Shown here: positions 35,600 through 46,200 of the stretch, piece by piece
Numbering within the stretch: position 1 is the stretch's first letter
Layout: each line of letters begins with the position of its first letter
Assembly: GCA_914767715.1 (NCBI GenBank)
Contig: OU612071.1
Span: 2,108,001 to 2,172,000 of the forward strand
Origin: Membranipora membranacea
Lineage: Eukaryota > Bryozoa > Gymnolaemata > Cheilostomatida > Membraniporidae
Reading direction: 5' to 3'
Length of the DNA: 64,000 bases
Made by a program: the position numbers and the translations under genes
Notes under the pieces: generated by a model
What the model was told of the DNA's origin: nothing
Seen by the model: only the letters and a program-made list of their open reading frames with translations
Database searches by the model: none

Positions 35600-38500
35600 T
35601 TATGAGAAGCAAACTTCTCCGATCTGGAGGCCGAATGATTTTCTCGGTGACCCGATATCAGCAGGAGCAATGTCAATAAGAGGTAAGTGAGTGGCTGTCT
35701 TTGTGCTGATCTCTATAACTGTCTGCGCTTCGCTCGACTTTCCGTACTACAAAAACAATAACATTATCAATAACAATGACATTATCAGTAAGAATGCCAA
35801 AAAGAATATTACAATATTACTAGGAGACGCAGAGCAGAACCTGCAAACACATATGACAAGTTAGTTCCCTGTGTAGTTGTGGAGCAATACTGCATTAGTC
35901 AAGTATCATGGCTTTATGACTCTGGGTTGGGCACTGATTGATTTTTAAATATCCCTGAGATAGATTTTTATATATGCCACCACAGAGGGTACAGGGCTTC
36001 GAGTAGTTAACCACATCTCAATATATCTTTTCAACGTCAGGAGCTTGTTACAGTGTTGAGTTGGTTATACTCTTAACACTGAATATGATTGTTTTTTTCT
36101 CTCGTAGACCTCACACATTTCTTATGATAATAAAACTGTGCACACTCACCTTACAGTCGACCTGTAGTACAGTATACCCAAATCTCCCGTTATCTAATGT
36201 GTATTCTTTATCTCCTGCTGTATACAGAATTTATATTTATTCTTCTTACCCGAGGCGTCCTCAACAGCGATAGAGTTCTTTCATCTACATCAACAAAGTA
36301 CAACGAAATGGTGAAAAAGTAAAACAAAACTCCTAATGGGTTAATTTATAATATGAAAGGTACCTTCACACAGCTATTTGGGATAGACAGTAATGACCTC
36401 AAGCTTACTGAAATTGGATCGTTTATATAGAGAGGGAGAAACTCCCTTTACAAAATCATGTCTGAATCAGTTATATGCAGCCTATTCTGAATAATATGCA
36501 AGTCGCCAGCATCTAACAGACAGGTGGTTTACCTATCAGATTTAACCAGTGCTTATTTGACCTGCAGGTATTTACCTGTAGGTGATGGTTTGAGTAGCAG
36601 CCTCACTGTGTACTCGGAGGAAGTTTAGCTGAAAAGTCTCTGCCTTGTACTCAAACTGGCTAACTCCCATCTGGCTGGCCACGAACGGCTGATACTTCAC
36701 TTTCTCAGTAATGTATGGTCTGGTCTCGTAGTCTGAGGTCTTAGCAATGTGCCAGCTATAGAAGGTATGAGTGGCCTGTGGTCCTAACACTATGATTATA
36801 CACAAAGCATACTATGACACTTACCCAGTAAGTTCTGCTCTTATAGTCTGGGTTCTCAGTAAATAGCTCCCTGCAGTCTCTGGCTGGACTTTCCTCGCTA
36901 CCATCTCTGACCTTCAGGGCTAAAATATCTCAATATCATAAGTGACAAGACTCAAGGTTCTGTGCTAAAATGTCACAACGTCATGTGTAATAATGCTCAA
37001 GGTTCAGCACCAGTATGTCAGGGGACAATCTATAGATGCAGAAGCAATCTGTTGAGCTAAAGACGTTGAAGAGTGCTTGTCAAACTTGCAAATGAGTGTT
37101 AAATAGACAAGTCTTGTGCGTGTTAATTTGGTTGTTGTTGGTTGATGGTTTTAATTGGTACTTACTTTGGTTACTAACTTTTTACTTACTTATGTACTTC
37201 AGTATACACAATTGTACTTACTTTGGTACATATTATAAAGCTCATGATTAGCGTTTGCGTCATCTCCTTGATATCCCTTACTATTCAGATTTTGGTGCCA
37301 TTGGTGCTCCTAAAAATAACAACTAAGTCGTCAAAATGTGACATGATGTAACAGTGTGACCCTTGCACTAAATTTGTGTGAAAACGAAAACGTCCCTTAG
37401 AAAAAAGTAGTTGAATCTAACTAACATACAGCAGCTCGCTTCATATAAAATAATAAACAAGAAATATCAGACAGCTGAAGAAGGAACATTTCATCAAAGT
37501 ATGAGATTAATCTGGTGGGCCGTAGCTGTCATGTCACTGTAACTGGCACTGTCACCGCTCTTCACCAAACAATGTTATTATTTGCTATCACAGGTCTTAT
37601 ACTTATTGTCGGTGTTTTAGTTTGTTTGACTCGCCAAAATGAGTTGGTCGACCTGGTTGTCCGGCAGGGCCGGGTCTTCCAGCAGGTCCTCTCTCTCCAT
37701 CTCTTCCCTGCTCTCCCTAAAACAGCAAACAAAATATTTGTTACTAAGGAATCACCCGCGGAGGTAGGATAATCAGATTACTGCCAGAGTTCGACAGTCA
37801 CTATGAACTGATGTTTGCTACCAAGCTTCTCTTCAAAAGTAGCACAACCTGTAGACCTCTTCTTCATCTTTCCTGCGTCAACATTAGTTTCATGTCATGT
37901 TTTACTGTTGGTTATGAAAAGTTGCAGGGTATATTTACTCACCACATTGGGTGGTGAAATAGTGGGTGCCTCAGGAGCTAGGCTGCAATATCTGCGCCAC
38001 TTTGATCTCAGTTTGTAGGCAGGTCGGAGCACACCTGGGGGTCCAACAACTCCCAGTAGTTAGTGGACTGCAGTGAGATTCGAACCCACAACCTTCAAAA
38101 TTTGTATGCTGAAGGAACGGCACTCTCACCAACTGAGCCACCTCCTGCTCCGAGGCAACAAATCAACAGATCTATTCAGCAAGATTACCAGTCGATCCCT
38201 TCAGTCTTTGTGGTCCGGCTACTCCAGGAGGTCCGATGTCTCCTTGTTCTCCCTGAGGTCCGGCTGGGCCGGGGAATCCAGGAGATCCCATAAATCCGAG
38301 TGGTCCTATCAATGATCAACCAACAGTTTCAATTGATATAATTGGCTACACTTTAAGAATTTTTCAACTTCTTATCAAACACTGTATATTGTAGCACAGC
38401 ACAAATACTTTTATTGAGAAATTTTACTTCTTCACGGAAAAAATTAATCTATCAATCAATCAATATATCTGTGCATCTATCTGAATGACGGCACAGGTGG

Positions 38501-38697
38501 CAGATATGTCCCTAAGGACAAGAAGATGAATGAGTGAACATGAGCAGATATCTATGATAAGATAACTCACCCTTAGCTCCTTGATCTCCTGTGATAACCT
38601 TAGATCCCTGAGGTCCCTGTTCTCCAGGAGCTCCTCTCGGTCCGGATGCACTCTGAACACCTTGTGGTCCGTCTTCTCCCATTGGTCCGGCTTCTTC
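35600..38697 (-). CDS. Fibrillar collagen, 3' end (triple helix tail + COLFI C-propeptide)
   Basis: An extracellular matrix protein; the C-propeptide drives trimer assembly. Gly-X-Y exons: 38697-38571 (G-P-M-G-E-D-G-P-Q...), 38305-38189 (G-P-L-G-F-M-G-S-P-G-F-P-G-P-A) and about 37716-37653. C-propeptide exons: 36919-36825 (S-P-A-R-D-C-R-E-L ... T-Y-W), 36775-36576 (L-N-F-L-R-V-H-S-E-A ... T-I-T-Y), 36284-36250 (K-N-S-I-A-V-E-D), 36217-36150 (G-R-F-G-Y-T-V-L-Q-V-D-C-K), 35746-35600 (T-V-I-E ... D-I-A-P-A-D-I-G ... V-C-F-S, stop). Borders are GT-AG; introns of about 49 and 32 nt are very short. In the 36284 exon the codon where relatives have cysteine (C-K-N-S) reads TGA. The D-P-N-x-G-C segment usual after Y-W is not seen. 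No helix exon was found above 38697, so the 5' part is missing or distant. The joint from 38189 to 37716 is out of phase, so an exon may be unseen. Confidence 0.88.
38000..38150 (-). mobile_element. tRNA-derived SINE (family B) in a collagen intron
   Basis: On the minus strand: GGTGGCTCAGTTGGTGAGAG (A box), CCGTTCCTTCAGCATAC, GGTTCGAATCTCACTGCAG (B box), then ACCCCCAGGTGTGCTCCGAC and TGCCTACAAACTGAGATC. This is the best-preserved member and lies between two collagen helix exons. Confidence 0.8.
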
Positions 38698-38830
38698 CTA
38701 TAAAATACATAATTAACTAATCTTACGTCTGACTTTGTGTACAATCTATGAAACATATTATATTAGCAGGAAAATAAGAGAAAATTGGTTATTCATTTCA
38801 TTTTCAGACCACAAACAAAGCAATGATACA

Positions 38831-39070
38831 ATTACCAGGTCACACGCTCCCTCCCTGGTCTAGGTCAGCCTGACATTACCAGGTCTCACGGTCTCTCCCT
38901 GGTCTGGGTCAGCCTGACATTACCAGGTCACACAGTCCCTCCCTGGTCTAGGTCAGCCTGACATTACCAGGTCACACGGTCCCTCCCTGGTCTAGGTCAG
39001 CCTGACATTACCAGGTCACACGGTCCCTCCCTGGTCTAGGTCAGCCTGACATTACCAGGTTACACGGTCT
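38831..39070. repeat. 44-bp minisatellite, about 5.5 copies
   Basis: The unit begins ATTACCAGGTCACACGGTCC and ends GTCTAGGTCAGCCTGAC. Copies abut at 44-bp spacing (38831, 38875 and so on) with a few substitutions. No coding frame. Confidence 0.9.
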
Positions 39071-40094
39071 GAACACTTACAGTAATATCAGTATACAACA
39101 GAACAGGCTGCCGCTGTGATATATAGCTGTATGTCATAGTATATAAACCATAGAGTTATATAGAGTATATAATAACTCTTTGATATAAACCATCTATACA
39201 GATTTAATACAAAGTTAAATCAATATACCGTCAAAGACCAACTATCTTAGCAACCATTATCCCAAATTAACAAACCAGTATTCTATATCGTGAATCTATA
39301 TCATCATAGAGAGATGGGCTTGTCATCCACAGCCTAGCCGTATATATGGTGTGTGTGATGAGACGTCCTGTCATTATTAAATGGTAGAGATAATTCGTTC
39401 TATTTTCAGCTCTGATCTCATATAAAGTTATAACTATCCTCTGCACACAGCAGTAAACTCTAAAGAGGCAGGACAACAACATGTCTTATTTCAGTCATCC
39501 CATCATAAACACTTGTAGGCAATCAAACGCTTCATCCTATTTTTTATCTTAATTGAAGTTATCTATTATTCCTAGCCCTCCCCACCCGTCACGAACAGAT
39601 TCCTAAGCCTAGCCCTAGGTCCCTCACAAACAGGCTCATAACTCTACCACGCCCCTCACTTTCTGATTTCTAGCCTCAGGTCTATAACCAGAAGTGTAAC
39701 ATTCAAATTGGGGAGTAGTTGTGATCTTTTATCAGGTTGAGCTAATTTCTCCCACGCTGCACTCTCACTGCTCCCACACTCTCTCATGTTTATTCTATTA
39801 GATATTTTGTGTAATCTCTGCTCTGAGCTCATTACGTCACTACAAAACGAACAAAGTCAGTAAGCATCGGAGATAATACTAAGTACACAGGCAATAAAGA
39901 CTTTATAGTATCTCCGCAGGAGTAAACAGCAGAGATAATACAATCACTACGGTTCCATGTGTCGATTTTGTAAGGATTTCGGGAGTAATCACCCCATGGA
40001 AACGGCATTAAAGTCAAATTCCGTTTGTGACGAATGACTTTTTGGACGAAAATATTCATACCTATTCATAGGGTGTTTATTCGACCTATTTCCT
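39071..40094. other. Non-coding, nothing recognised
   Basis: No supported exon on either strand. If the collagen gene continues upstream, this would be intron. Confidence 0.4.
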
Positions 40095-40300
40095 AATTGG
40101 CGTGGCTGAATGGTTAGCGCGCTTGCACACAATGCCTACAAAGGGATTACATGCGGAAGGCCGGGGTTCAAGTCGCAGCCGCGGCAGATTCTTTTCATGT
40201 TTTTCCCATCATGGGAATGGTTAGAATCCACTGGATTGTAACCGTTCGAAATTGGAGTGAACCACAAAATCGAAGCATGGAACCATAGCGATTGTAGAGA
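40095..40300 (+). mobile_element. tRNA-derived SINE (family A)
   Basis: GGCGTGGCTGAATGGTTAGC (A box), GCTTGCACACAATGCCTAC, CCGGGGTTCAAGTC (B box), CGGCAGATTC, then CATCATGGGAATGG and GAAGCATGGAACCATAGCG. It shares head and body with the copies at 5.1 and 6.2 kb. The insertion within the anticodon-variable region rules out a functional tRNA. Confidence 0.75.
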
Positions 40301-40789
40301 TTCAGTATAACATATATACTATAATCATTGCTAGGAAGGCGCAGAAAACCAAACAATCTTTCAGCCCACCGATGCTATAGTGAGAAACATGTTCTATAAA
40401 CACACCACCCCTTCCCCACACAGATAGATGTAATGTAAGGCTGGTGGGATATTAATTTGGACATTCTCTTGTTATGATGTAGCTGGTGTTCAGTTGACAT
40501 GGAGCTTATCATGTACTCACTCAAGTATGAAATTTAGCAAAACCAACACCAAACATGGCCTCCACTCTTGTATCATGATAATAATATAATTTACCAGCAT
40601 CTTTTGATAATGGATGGCATTCACTGATATTTCAGGCACTCATTATTATGATTTTGCAAGTATCTTGACAATGTAGGTAATAGATGGTTGGTTGGTTTAT
40701 TTTGTCACAAACATTAGGTATGCTGCGAGATTGAGTGTTTATACTGTTACATGAGTAGGGAATACCAAAAAAGAAACATAAACAAAATG
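40301..40789. other. Non-coding, nothing recognised
   Basis: AT-rich; no gene or repeat seen. Confidence 0.35.
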
Positions 40790-41520
40790 AGTAAAGTAAA
40801 ATCTGACTTCTAGTGGATTAAAAAATATCTTGCAATATCAAAATCAAGTGTCTGAGGAATGAGTCTTTACCCCAGGCAGTTCTGTATTTAAGGCTGCGAT
40901 ATCTGCCTGTGGGGAGTTTCTCAAGAAAATTGATTAAAAAATGTTCGTCATCATGTATTATCTGCAGGGCCAGGTTCTTTGTACGTTTTGATATGACTGA
41001 ATCTAGGTCCCCCATATCAAGACCTAGTCTGTCGCCTTGCTAAAAAAAAGCTTTCTCAGAGCTTTCTTGTCTCGTGAATAAATACTAGTGAACAAAACAT
41101 TCTCTGATTTGCTATGGATACAACATTATTGCCATGATCTTCGAAACGTAATTTGTTATCAAAGGGAACTCCGAAATATTTAACATTGTCACAAAAAATT
41201 TATTTACACCATTTTATTCGAGAGTAGGACTGTCAGGTTTATCTCTCTTAGTGGAGAAAAGCATCTCTCGGGTTTAGAAGGACTAAGTAATAAGTCGAGT
41301 TCTTTGCATAGACCAGAGATTCTAGTCATATTGTGTAAGCAGGCTGATGGTGTATATATAAATCTTGTGACATCAGTGACTTTGCAGGGGTATTACAGAG
41401 CCGCATTCTGATATTAAAAAGCACAAGATCAAGTTGATGTGCGGACAAGACCTGATTTTCTATGACTGCTACAGGGAAACCGTCAGTTTGAGAACAGTCC
41501 ACTCTGCCTACGTGGCAGAC
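40790..41520 (-). pseudogene. Decayed LINE 3' half
   Basis: The 40818-41015 frame reads S-K-R-T-K-N-L-A-L-Q-I-I ending L-P-T-G-R-Y-R-S-L-K-Y-R-T, then a conserved-looking S-F tail. This is the C-terminal layout of L2/CR1/Rex-like LINEs. Upstream, to about 41500, pieces of RT thumb sequence (including L-D-L-L-L-S-P-S-K) appear in several frames with stops. Old and multiply broken. Confidence 0.6.
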
Positions 41521-41778
41521 CTGGGGTCCCTAGATTATCTCACCATTACAGCCACGTGTTGCTATGTTTCATTAAAAAATCCACAAATTTTGCAACTTCA
41601 AGCCTCTGGGTAAAGATGTTTTTTTTACTGAGGACAGTTTCGGGGCATAGTCATAGCTTATAGAAATAACCAAAGTCTAGTAAATGTTAGCTAACAACAA
41701 ACATTACCGATTCACGCCTGCGAGAAAAGTCCAACTTTTCGCCTGACAAATAATTTACTTCTTTAAGAGTACACCGCC

Positions 41779-41942
41779 ATGCAGGAACTAGGGGATCTGA
41801 GGCTATGTCAGGAACTAGGGGATCTGAGGCTCTGTCAGGAACTAGGGGATCTGAGGCTATGCCAGGAACTAGGGGATCTGAGGCTATGTCAGGAATTAGG
41901 GGATCTGAGGCTATGTCAGGAACTAGGGGATCTGAGGCTATG
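41779..41942 (+). repeat. 27-bp minisatellite (six copies), in-frame
   Basis: The unit CAGGAACTAGGGGATCTGAG-GCTATGT is repeated six times with 0-2 changes. Being 27 bp, it leaves a frame open that would encode Q-E-L-G-D-L-R-L-C six times. No gene context or splice evidence supports translation. Confidence 0.85.
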
Positions 41943-41949
41943 TTATGGT

Positions 41950-42026
41950 AGCCTTGTCACGCGGGTTTTTGGATTTTGGATTTTTTTCCCAAAACTTAAA
42001 AAACCAAAAACCCGCGTGACAAGGCT
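41950..42026. repeat. 77-bp perfect hairpin (23-bp arms)
   Basis: AGCCTTGTCACGCGGGTTTT-TGG and its exact complement, separated by 31 T- and A-rich bases. It directly follows the 27-bp minisatellite. Possibly a tiny MITE; no target duplication is clear. Confidence 0.75.
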
Positions 42027-42066
42027 GTTATAGACTGTAAGTCACTACCAAACTGATATATCATAC

Positions 42067-42130
42067 CTGGTCCTTTAGCCCCTCCGGATACAAGCCTTTT
42101 TAGTCTGAATATAACAGCTCTCTCATACTC
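42067..42130 (-). pseudogene. Stomatin-like exon (N-terminal SPFH start), isolated
   Basis: The 64-nt segment encodes E-Y-E-R-A-V-I-F-R-L then K-R-L-V-S-G-G-A-K-G-P-G. This is the hallmark entry to the SPFH domain of stomatins (membrane scaffold proteins that oligomerise at cholesterol-rich membranes). It has an AG acceptor preceded by TACTAAC and a donor G-GTATGA. Just upstream the bases GTAGTA would encode the V-V that precedes E-Y-E-R in relatives, displaced by four bases, so a 4-bp insertion is an alternative reading. The following exon (L-F-F-x-L-P-C) was not found on this strand. It may belong with the plus-strand stomatin exons at 50.9-53.7 kb, separated by an inversion, or be a separate paralogue. 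Confidence 0.7.
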
Positions 42131-44505
42131 CTGTTAGTACTACCTGCAAGTATAAAATGTCAGACTATGATAAGAAATAGCTTACAGACGAGCGATTAAC
42201 CAGGCATCAATCGGCTTTCTAAAATGATAGAAATAAAAATAACTCTGTTTCTTGAATCTGTTCAAATTAATAATGACTGCAAACTGCAAGCGTTCATTAA
42301 CTTCTATAATACAGTCTGTGGGCTGATAGTCTCTACTATATTATTAGATAAAGTCTGAATTTTTGAGTAGTTTTTTGCTGATTATTTCAGCTCCCCAAGA
42401 AAATACTTATATTACACTTTACACCTGTACAATATAGTACCCATTCGCTCAGGTCAACAAAAGCTGTGGTGTAGAAATGCCAAGAATCAGAAAGAAACAT
42501 TTTGTCTGGCCAATAGAGTTAAAAAATTTGTTAATTTTTTGTCTCGCATCTGAGCAAATGACTATGAAATGGAGAACATTGGAGGCAGCGACACCGAAAT
42601 CAACTTTTACAACTATCATAGGTAACTGACTGACTAAAACATGCTTTGGTCTTTGGGAAGCCTTTAAAGACTTAAAGACGTTGAGCAGTTCAGGTACAGC
42701 ATTCATTATCGAGAATTGTTAGTACATCTACAGGGGTTTACTTATGTGGGGAGTAATGTTATGGACCAAAAAAAATGTTTTGCGACTTTCTTTTACCAAT
42801 ATGCTATGCTCAACTTCACATCCAAAAACATATGACATCACGGTAATTACCCAGTGGGAATTCCACTGAGCCGTACTTAGTAGCATACACCATAATGAGT
42901 GATGACCAGCTGATTTACTATTCACTACAAAATCAATGATGAGCCATGCGTTGCATAACTGTGTCATAAAATTCTTCTGCCGGTGATTTTGATGTGCTAT
43001 TTTGGTGTCATTTTCATAATTGTTAGGGAGCTGAAAGAACTTAAATTTGTGAATTCATTTTTCTGATGGCTTCCAACATTGAGCAACAACAAGGAGCTGC
43101 TCCGCAGTATGACGATAATGAATCGGTCCACGATAGGAACTGAAATTCAGATCCAGCATTAATTATAGAGACTCGGTAGTCCATCTACAGTGGTCAACTT
43201 GTGTGGGGAGTAATGATATAGGGAAAAAGAATTGCGATGTGATGAAGTATTTTTTCACCAATATACTACACAAAGCTCCCTGACCTGTCCTTATACCACA
43301 GCCCATTTACTCCCTCCCCATTCCAGTGTACTATTTTGTGTTTGGTCTACTGATTATTGTTCTTTGTGATATTTTCCTCATAATTACGTATTTGAATTTC
43401 ACATCTCATATATACCTAGTCTTTCAGATGTGCCACTGAGAGATGTTTCAGACCGGTGGTCTCGTGCGGTCCGTCCATGTGTCTATCTCTACTGCATGAG
43501 AATGGGTTTATACTGCCAACTTACTGATCCTAGAACATCTAGAGCGTTTTTACCCCTCTAACCCGATTAACCCCCCCCCCCACACTATGGTTTGAAATTC
43601 CAAACTCCACAGCCAGACTTGAGAAATAAGCGTTACTCGAATCCAAATGCGAGTACATAGCTGCTTGAGGAAGGGTCCCCTCTATACCAGATGATATCAT
43701 AACATTCTCATTGAGCTGCGGGATATTTAGTACTTGTTATTTAGTACTTGTTAAGTATTCGTGTGTAATTTATATCAGCAGAGACTTTAACATACACATG
43801 TATTTAGCTATGCACCAGATTATTTTCGCCTCATGTATTTGTCCACATCGATGGGAACGAGACCTCTCACAGCACCCCTTCCCTCAGAGATATCCTGGCT
43901 AACGAATCAGCATGTCAGCGATTCTTTGGGTGAATCATCTCTCCCCTCATTCTTCCATCGCTGGCTGAATGTTTCCTGTGACTGAATGTGATGCACCGCC
44001 TTACCATAGAGAGGCTGTCAGAAATTATTACATCACATGACGGCGTTGGTTAGAACTGATTATTTGTTGGGATATTCACCTCTCCAGACCTTGTAGGGTG
44101 GGGTGTAAGCCCACTAACATGTAGGATGGGGTGTAAGCCCACTAACATGTGCTACATGAATGTAGGGTGGGGTGTAAGCCCACTCACATGCGGTACATGA
44201 ATGTTTCCCATATTTTGTTGGTTGGTTGTTGTTAGTTAACTATCCCATATCATAACATGTGTGTAGAGTATCATATTTCTGTGAATCTTATAGTGACCAG
44301 AATCTTACTGCTGTGATATTGATAATAAATTTTTGGTCCCCTTAGGACTCTCTTCTGTAACACACATGACTTGATGAGTAACTACTCCTTGGAAAAATCT
44401 ACAAGCATTTTGGATGTAAGGTGACTATATTATTGATTCTATAGGAGATAAAGGTCCATGAAAATGGGATTAATAATGGAAGGCATTGAAAAGAGTGATC
44501 GTAAC
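42131..44505. other. Non-coding with a degenerate local duplication and a short tandem repeat
   Basis: About 42690-42810 resembles 43150-43270 (shared CATCTACAG, GTGGGGAGTAATG and CACCAATAT-like blocks). At 44093-44205 GTAGGGTGGGGTGTAAGCCC recurs about three times. No supported gene. Confidence 0.5.
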
Positions 44506-44712
44506 TATAATGTATGGTACTCACCAGTTCGGTAGCCCTTTGGCCCTCTATAGTAAGTCTAGCTCAGCTTGGTCTCTCAGTGGCTCCTTGTCACCCTTGT
44601 GGCTCTTGCGCATCTCCCGTGCGCATCCCGGAAGTCGCCCTTCCTCTATCCTGCAGGTAGTCACTGTCTAAAGCTCCTTGACCTTGGTTTTTATATCTCT
44701 GACTACACTACA
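44506..44712 (-). repeat. 3' LTR of the gypsy element
   Basis: 207 bp; on the minus strand it begins TGTAGTGTAGTC and ends ACCATACATTATA. It is preceded by the purine tract AGAGAAAGGGAGA (about 44713-44725), the expected plus-strand primer site. Confidence 0.85.
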
Positions 44713-44714
44713 TC

Positions 44715-45311
44715 TCCCTTTCTCTATCCATTCCTTCCTTTTTCCGCTATCGTTTCACTTCTTCACTCCTCCTTCCCTATCCACTATATAATGTTCAAAT
44801 GTAATCCCTCCTTACGTAGACATTTCTTCTGATGTCTGCGCACCTCATTGGAGGTTCCTCCTCTCTATCTCTCTCATTTCCTCTCAGTCCTTCCACTCTA
44901 TCCTCGTCTCTCCTCCTCGATTCGTCCTCTCTCTCTCTCTCTTCAGTCACGCTCTCTTCGGTCCCGTTGTTGTCCTTCCTGTCTCTCTGCATCCCTGCGA
45001 CGTTCTCTCACTTGGTCTTCCTCTATATCTTTTTCTCTCCTAGCCTCGTCCAACTCTCTCCTGTACCTTTCCTCGTTCTCTCTCAACTCTCTTGCCAACT
45101 GTCTCTCTAATCTCCCCTTGATCTCTTCCTCTCTTTCCTGTCTCTCTCTCCTGGCAGCTCCCCTCTTCCTATTCTCCTCCCTCTCTATCCGTTCCATTGC
45201 CTCCTCATGGTTCTCCGGCCCGTCTCCAGCAACCACTCTTCTATCATCCAGGTCCACTAGTATATCTAGCGCCTCCTCCTGTCTCTCCTGCCTTCTGCTG
45301 ATAGCCTCTCC
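44715..45311 (-). pseudogene. Charged coiled-coil ORF near the 3' LTR
   Basis: On the minus strand, from 45311 downward, a frame reads A-G-E-A-I-S-R-R-Q-E-R-Q-E-E-A-L-D-I-L, then a long Arg/Glu-rich stretch (R-E-R-Q-E-R-E-E-E-I-K-G-R-L-E-R-Q). A frameshift near 44960 leads to E-E-S-V-T-E-E-R-E-R-E-D and a stop near 44795. Its composition predicts an extended coiled coil. It sits where gypsy elements have integrase or an extra 3' ORF. No domain was recognised; the family is unknown. Confidence 0.6.
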
Positions 45312-45523
45312 GGCCAGTCTCCCCCTGTTCCTCTAACTATAATATAGTTAGAGGAATAGGGGGAGACTGGCCGGGTGAAGATACAGAGAGTGGAAAGGCA
45401 TGCACGGACATACATAAATGCCATATCAGATGTAAATCTGGAAGTGATAGGGAAAGCAGGGGAGACGGACGCGGATTATCAAGATATTATCTTGATAATC
45501 CGCGTCCGCCCCCCTGCTTTCCC
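45311..45523. repeat. Two near-perfect palindromes bracketing an inverted segment
   Basis: Palindrome 1, 45311-45372, centre about 45342, arms about 31 bp. Palindrome 2, 45450-45523, centre about 45487, arms about 36 bp with small mismatches. The DNA between them reads in the opposite direction to the rest of the element: on the plus strand it gives V-E-R-H-A-R-T-Y-I-N-A-I-S-D-V-N. Confidence 0.85.
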
Positions 45524-45529
45524 AGCTAC

Positions 45530-46200
45530 GTCCAGCACCAGTCATTCTTGGCCGGCAACAGTTCAAGCAATGGGACCTCTAACTCCGAGAGCAACGGGCT
45601 GAATCATCCTAGATAATTCACCATAGCCAGAAACCGTTTCAACGCCTTCAAATCCTGAGGCGCCGGCATCTCCTTGATCGCTCTCTCTTTTTCCGGGTCC
45701 ACCCTTATGCCCTCACTTCTCAATATATAGCCCCAAAAATTTTACCTCCTTCACCGAAAATTCACATTTATCTTTATTCAAAGTTAGACCTGAACTCTCC
45801 AACTTATTCAACACCTCTTCCAACCTTTTGTCGTGCTCCTCCTTTGTGCTCCCAACTACCAAAATATCATCCATCATACATACTACCCCCTTACTATCGC
45901 CCACAATCTTATACATTTGACATTGGAAAAATTCTGGAGCAGCTGATATTCCGAAGGGCCTCCGAGGCCTCCTCCAGCCTGATTTGCCAGAATCCTGATT
46001 TAGCATCCATCTTACTAAAGAACTTGCTCCCTTCTAGTGATGAAAATGTATCTTCAAGTCTCGGCAGTGGAAAATGTTCTCTCTTGACACTCTTGTTCAG
46101 CTGGTTCAGATCAACGCACAACCTCACCCTGCCGTTCGACTTGCGCGCTACTACCATGCCTGAGCACCATGTGGTTGGGTACTCCACCTTTTCTATAACT
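45530..46200 (-). pseudogene. Gypsy reverse transcriptase, frameshifted
   Basis: The frame 46187-45950 has W-C-S-G-M-V-V-A-R-K, R-L-C-V-D-L-N-Q-L-N, F-P-L-P and F-S-K-M-D-A-K-S-G-F-W-Q-I. It then shifts to 46000-45713: G-I-S-A-A-P-E-F-F-Q, the catalytic C-M-M-D-D-I-L-V-V-G, and F-L-G-L-Y-I. A-M-V-N-Y-L-G and S-P-L-L-S-E-L (RT-RNase H connection) follow, broken by a stop. The sequence ends abruptly at palindrome 2 near 45525. This is a standard Ty3/gypsy RT with M in place of the usual Y/V before M/x-D-D. Confidence 0.85.

Noticed and set aside
36061-36273. Plus-strand 70-codon open frame
   Set aside because: It overlaps two spliced COLFI exons on the minus strand.
37515-38315. Plus-strand open frames over the collagen helix exons
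   Set aside because: Gly-X-Y repeats with splice borders are on the minus strand; the plus frames are shadows.
38831-39070. CRISPR-like array of 44-bp repeats
   Set aside because: Units abut directly with no spacers; it is a minisatellite in an animal genome.
40099-40195. Functional tRNA gene
   Set aside because: A and B boxes are present, but the stems do not close and the sequence continues into the shared SINE body.
41779-42033. Small protein of Q-E-L-G-D-L-R-L-C repeats
   Set aside because: The open frame is a consequence of a 27-bp repeat unit; there is no homology, promoter or splice support, and it runs into a hairpin.
44560-44700. Degenerate collagen Gly-X-Y exon (GGTGACAAGGAGCCAC-like sequence)
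   Set aside because: The same sequence recurs at 48958-49163, flanked by a primer-binding site; it is an LTR.
44832-45336. Plus-strand Ser/Leu-rich open frames
   Set aside because: They are the antisense of the Arg/Glu-rich gypsy ORF; low complexity makes the opposite strand open by chance.
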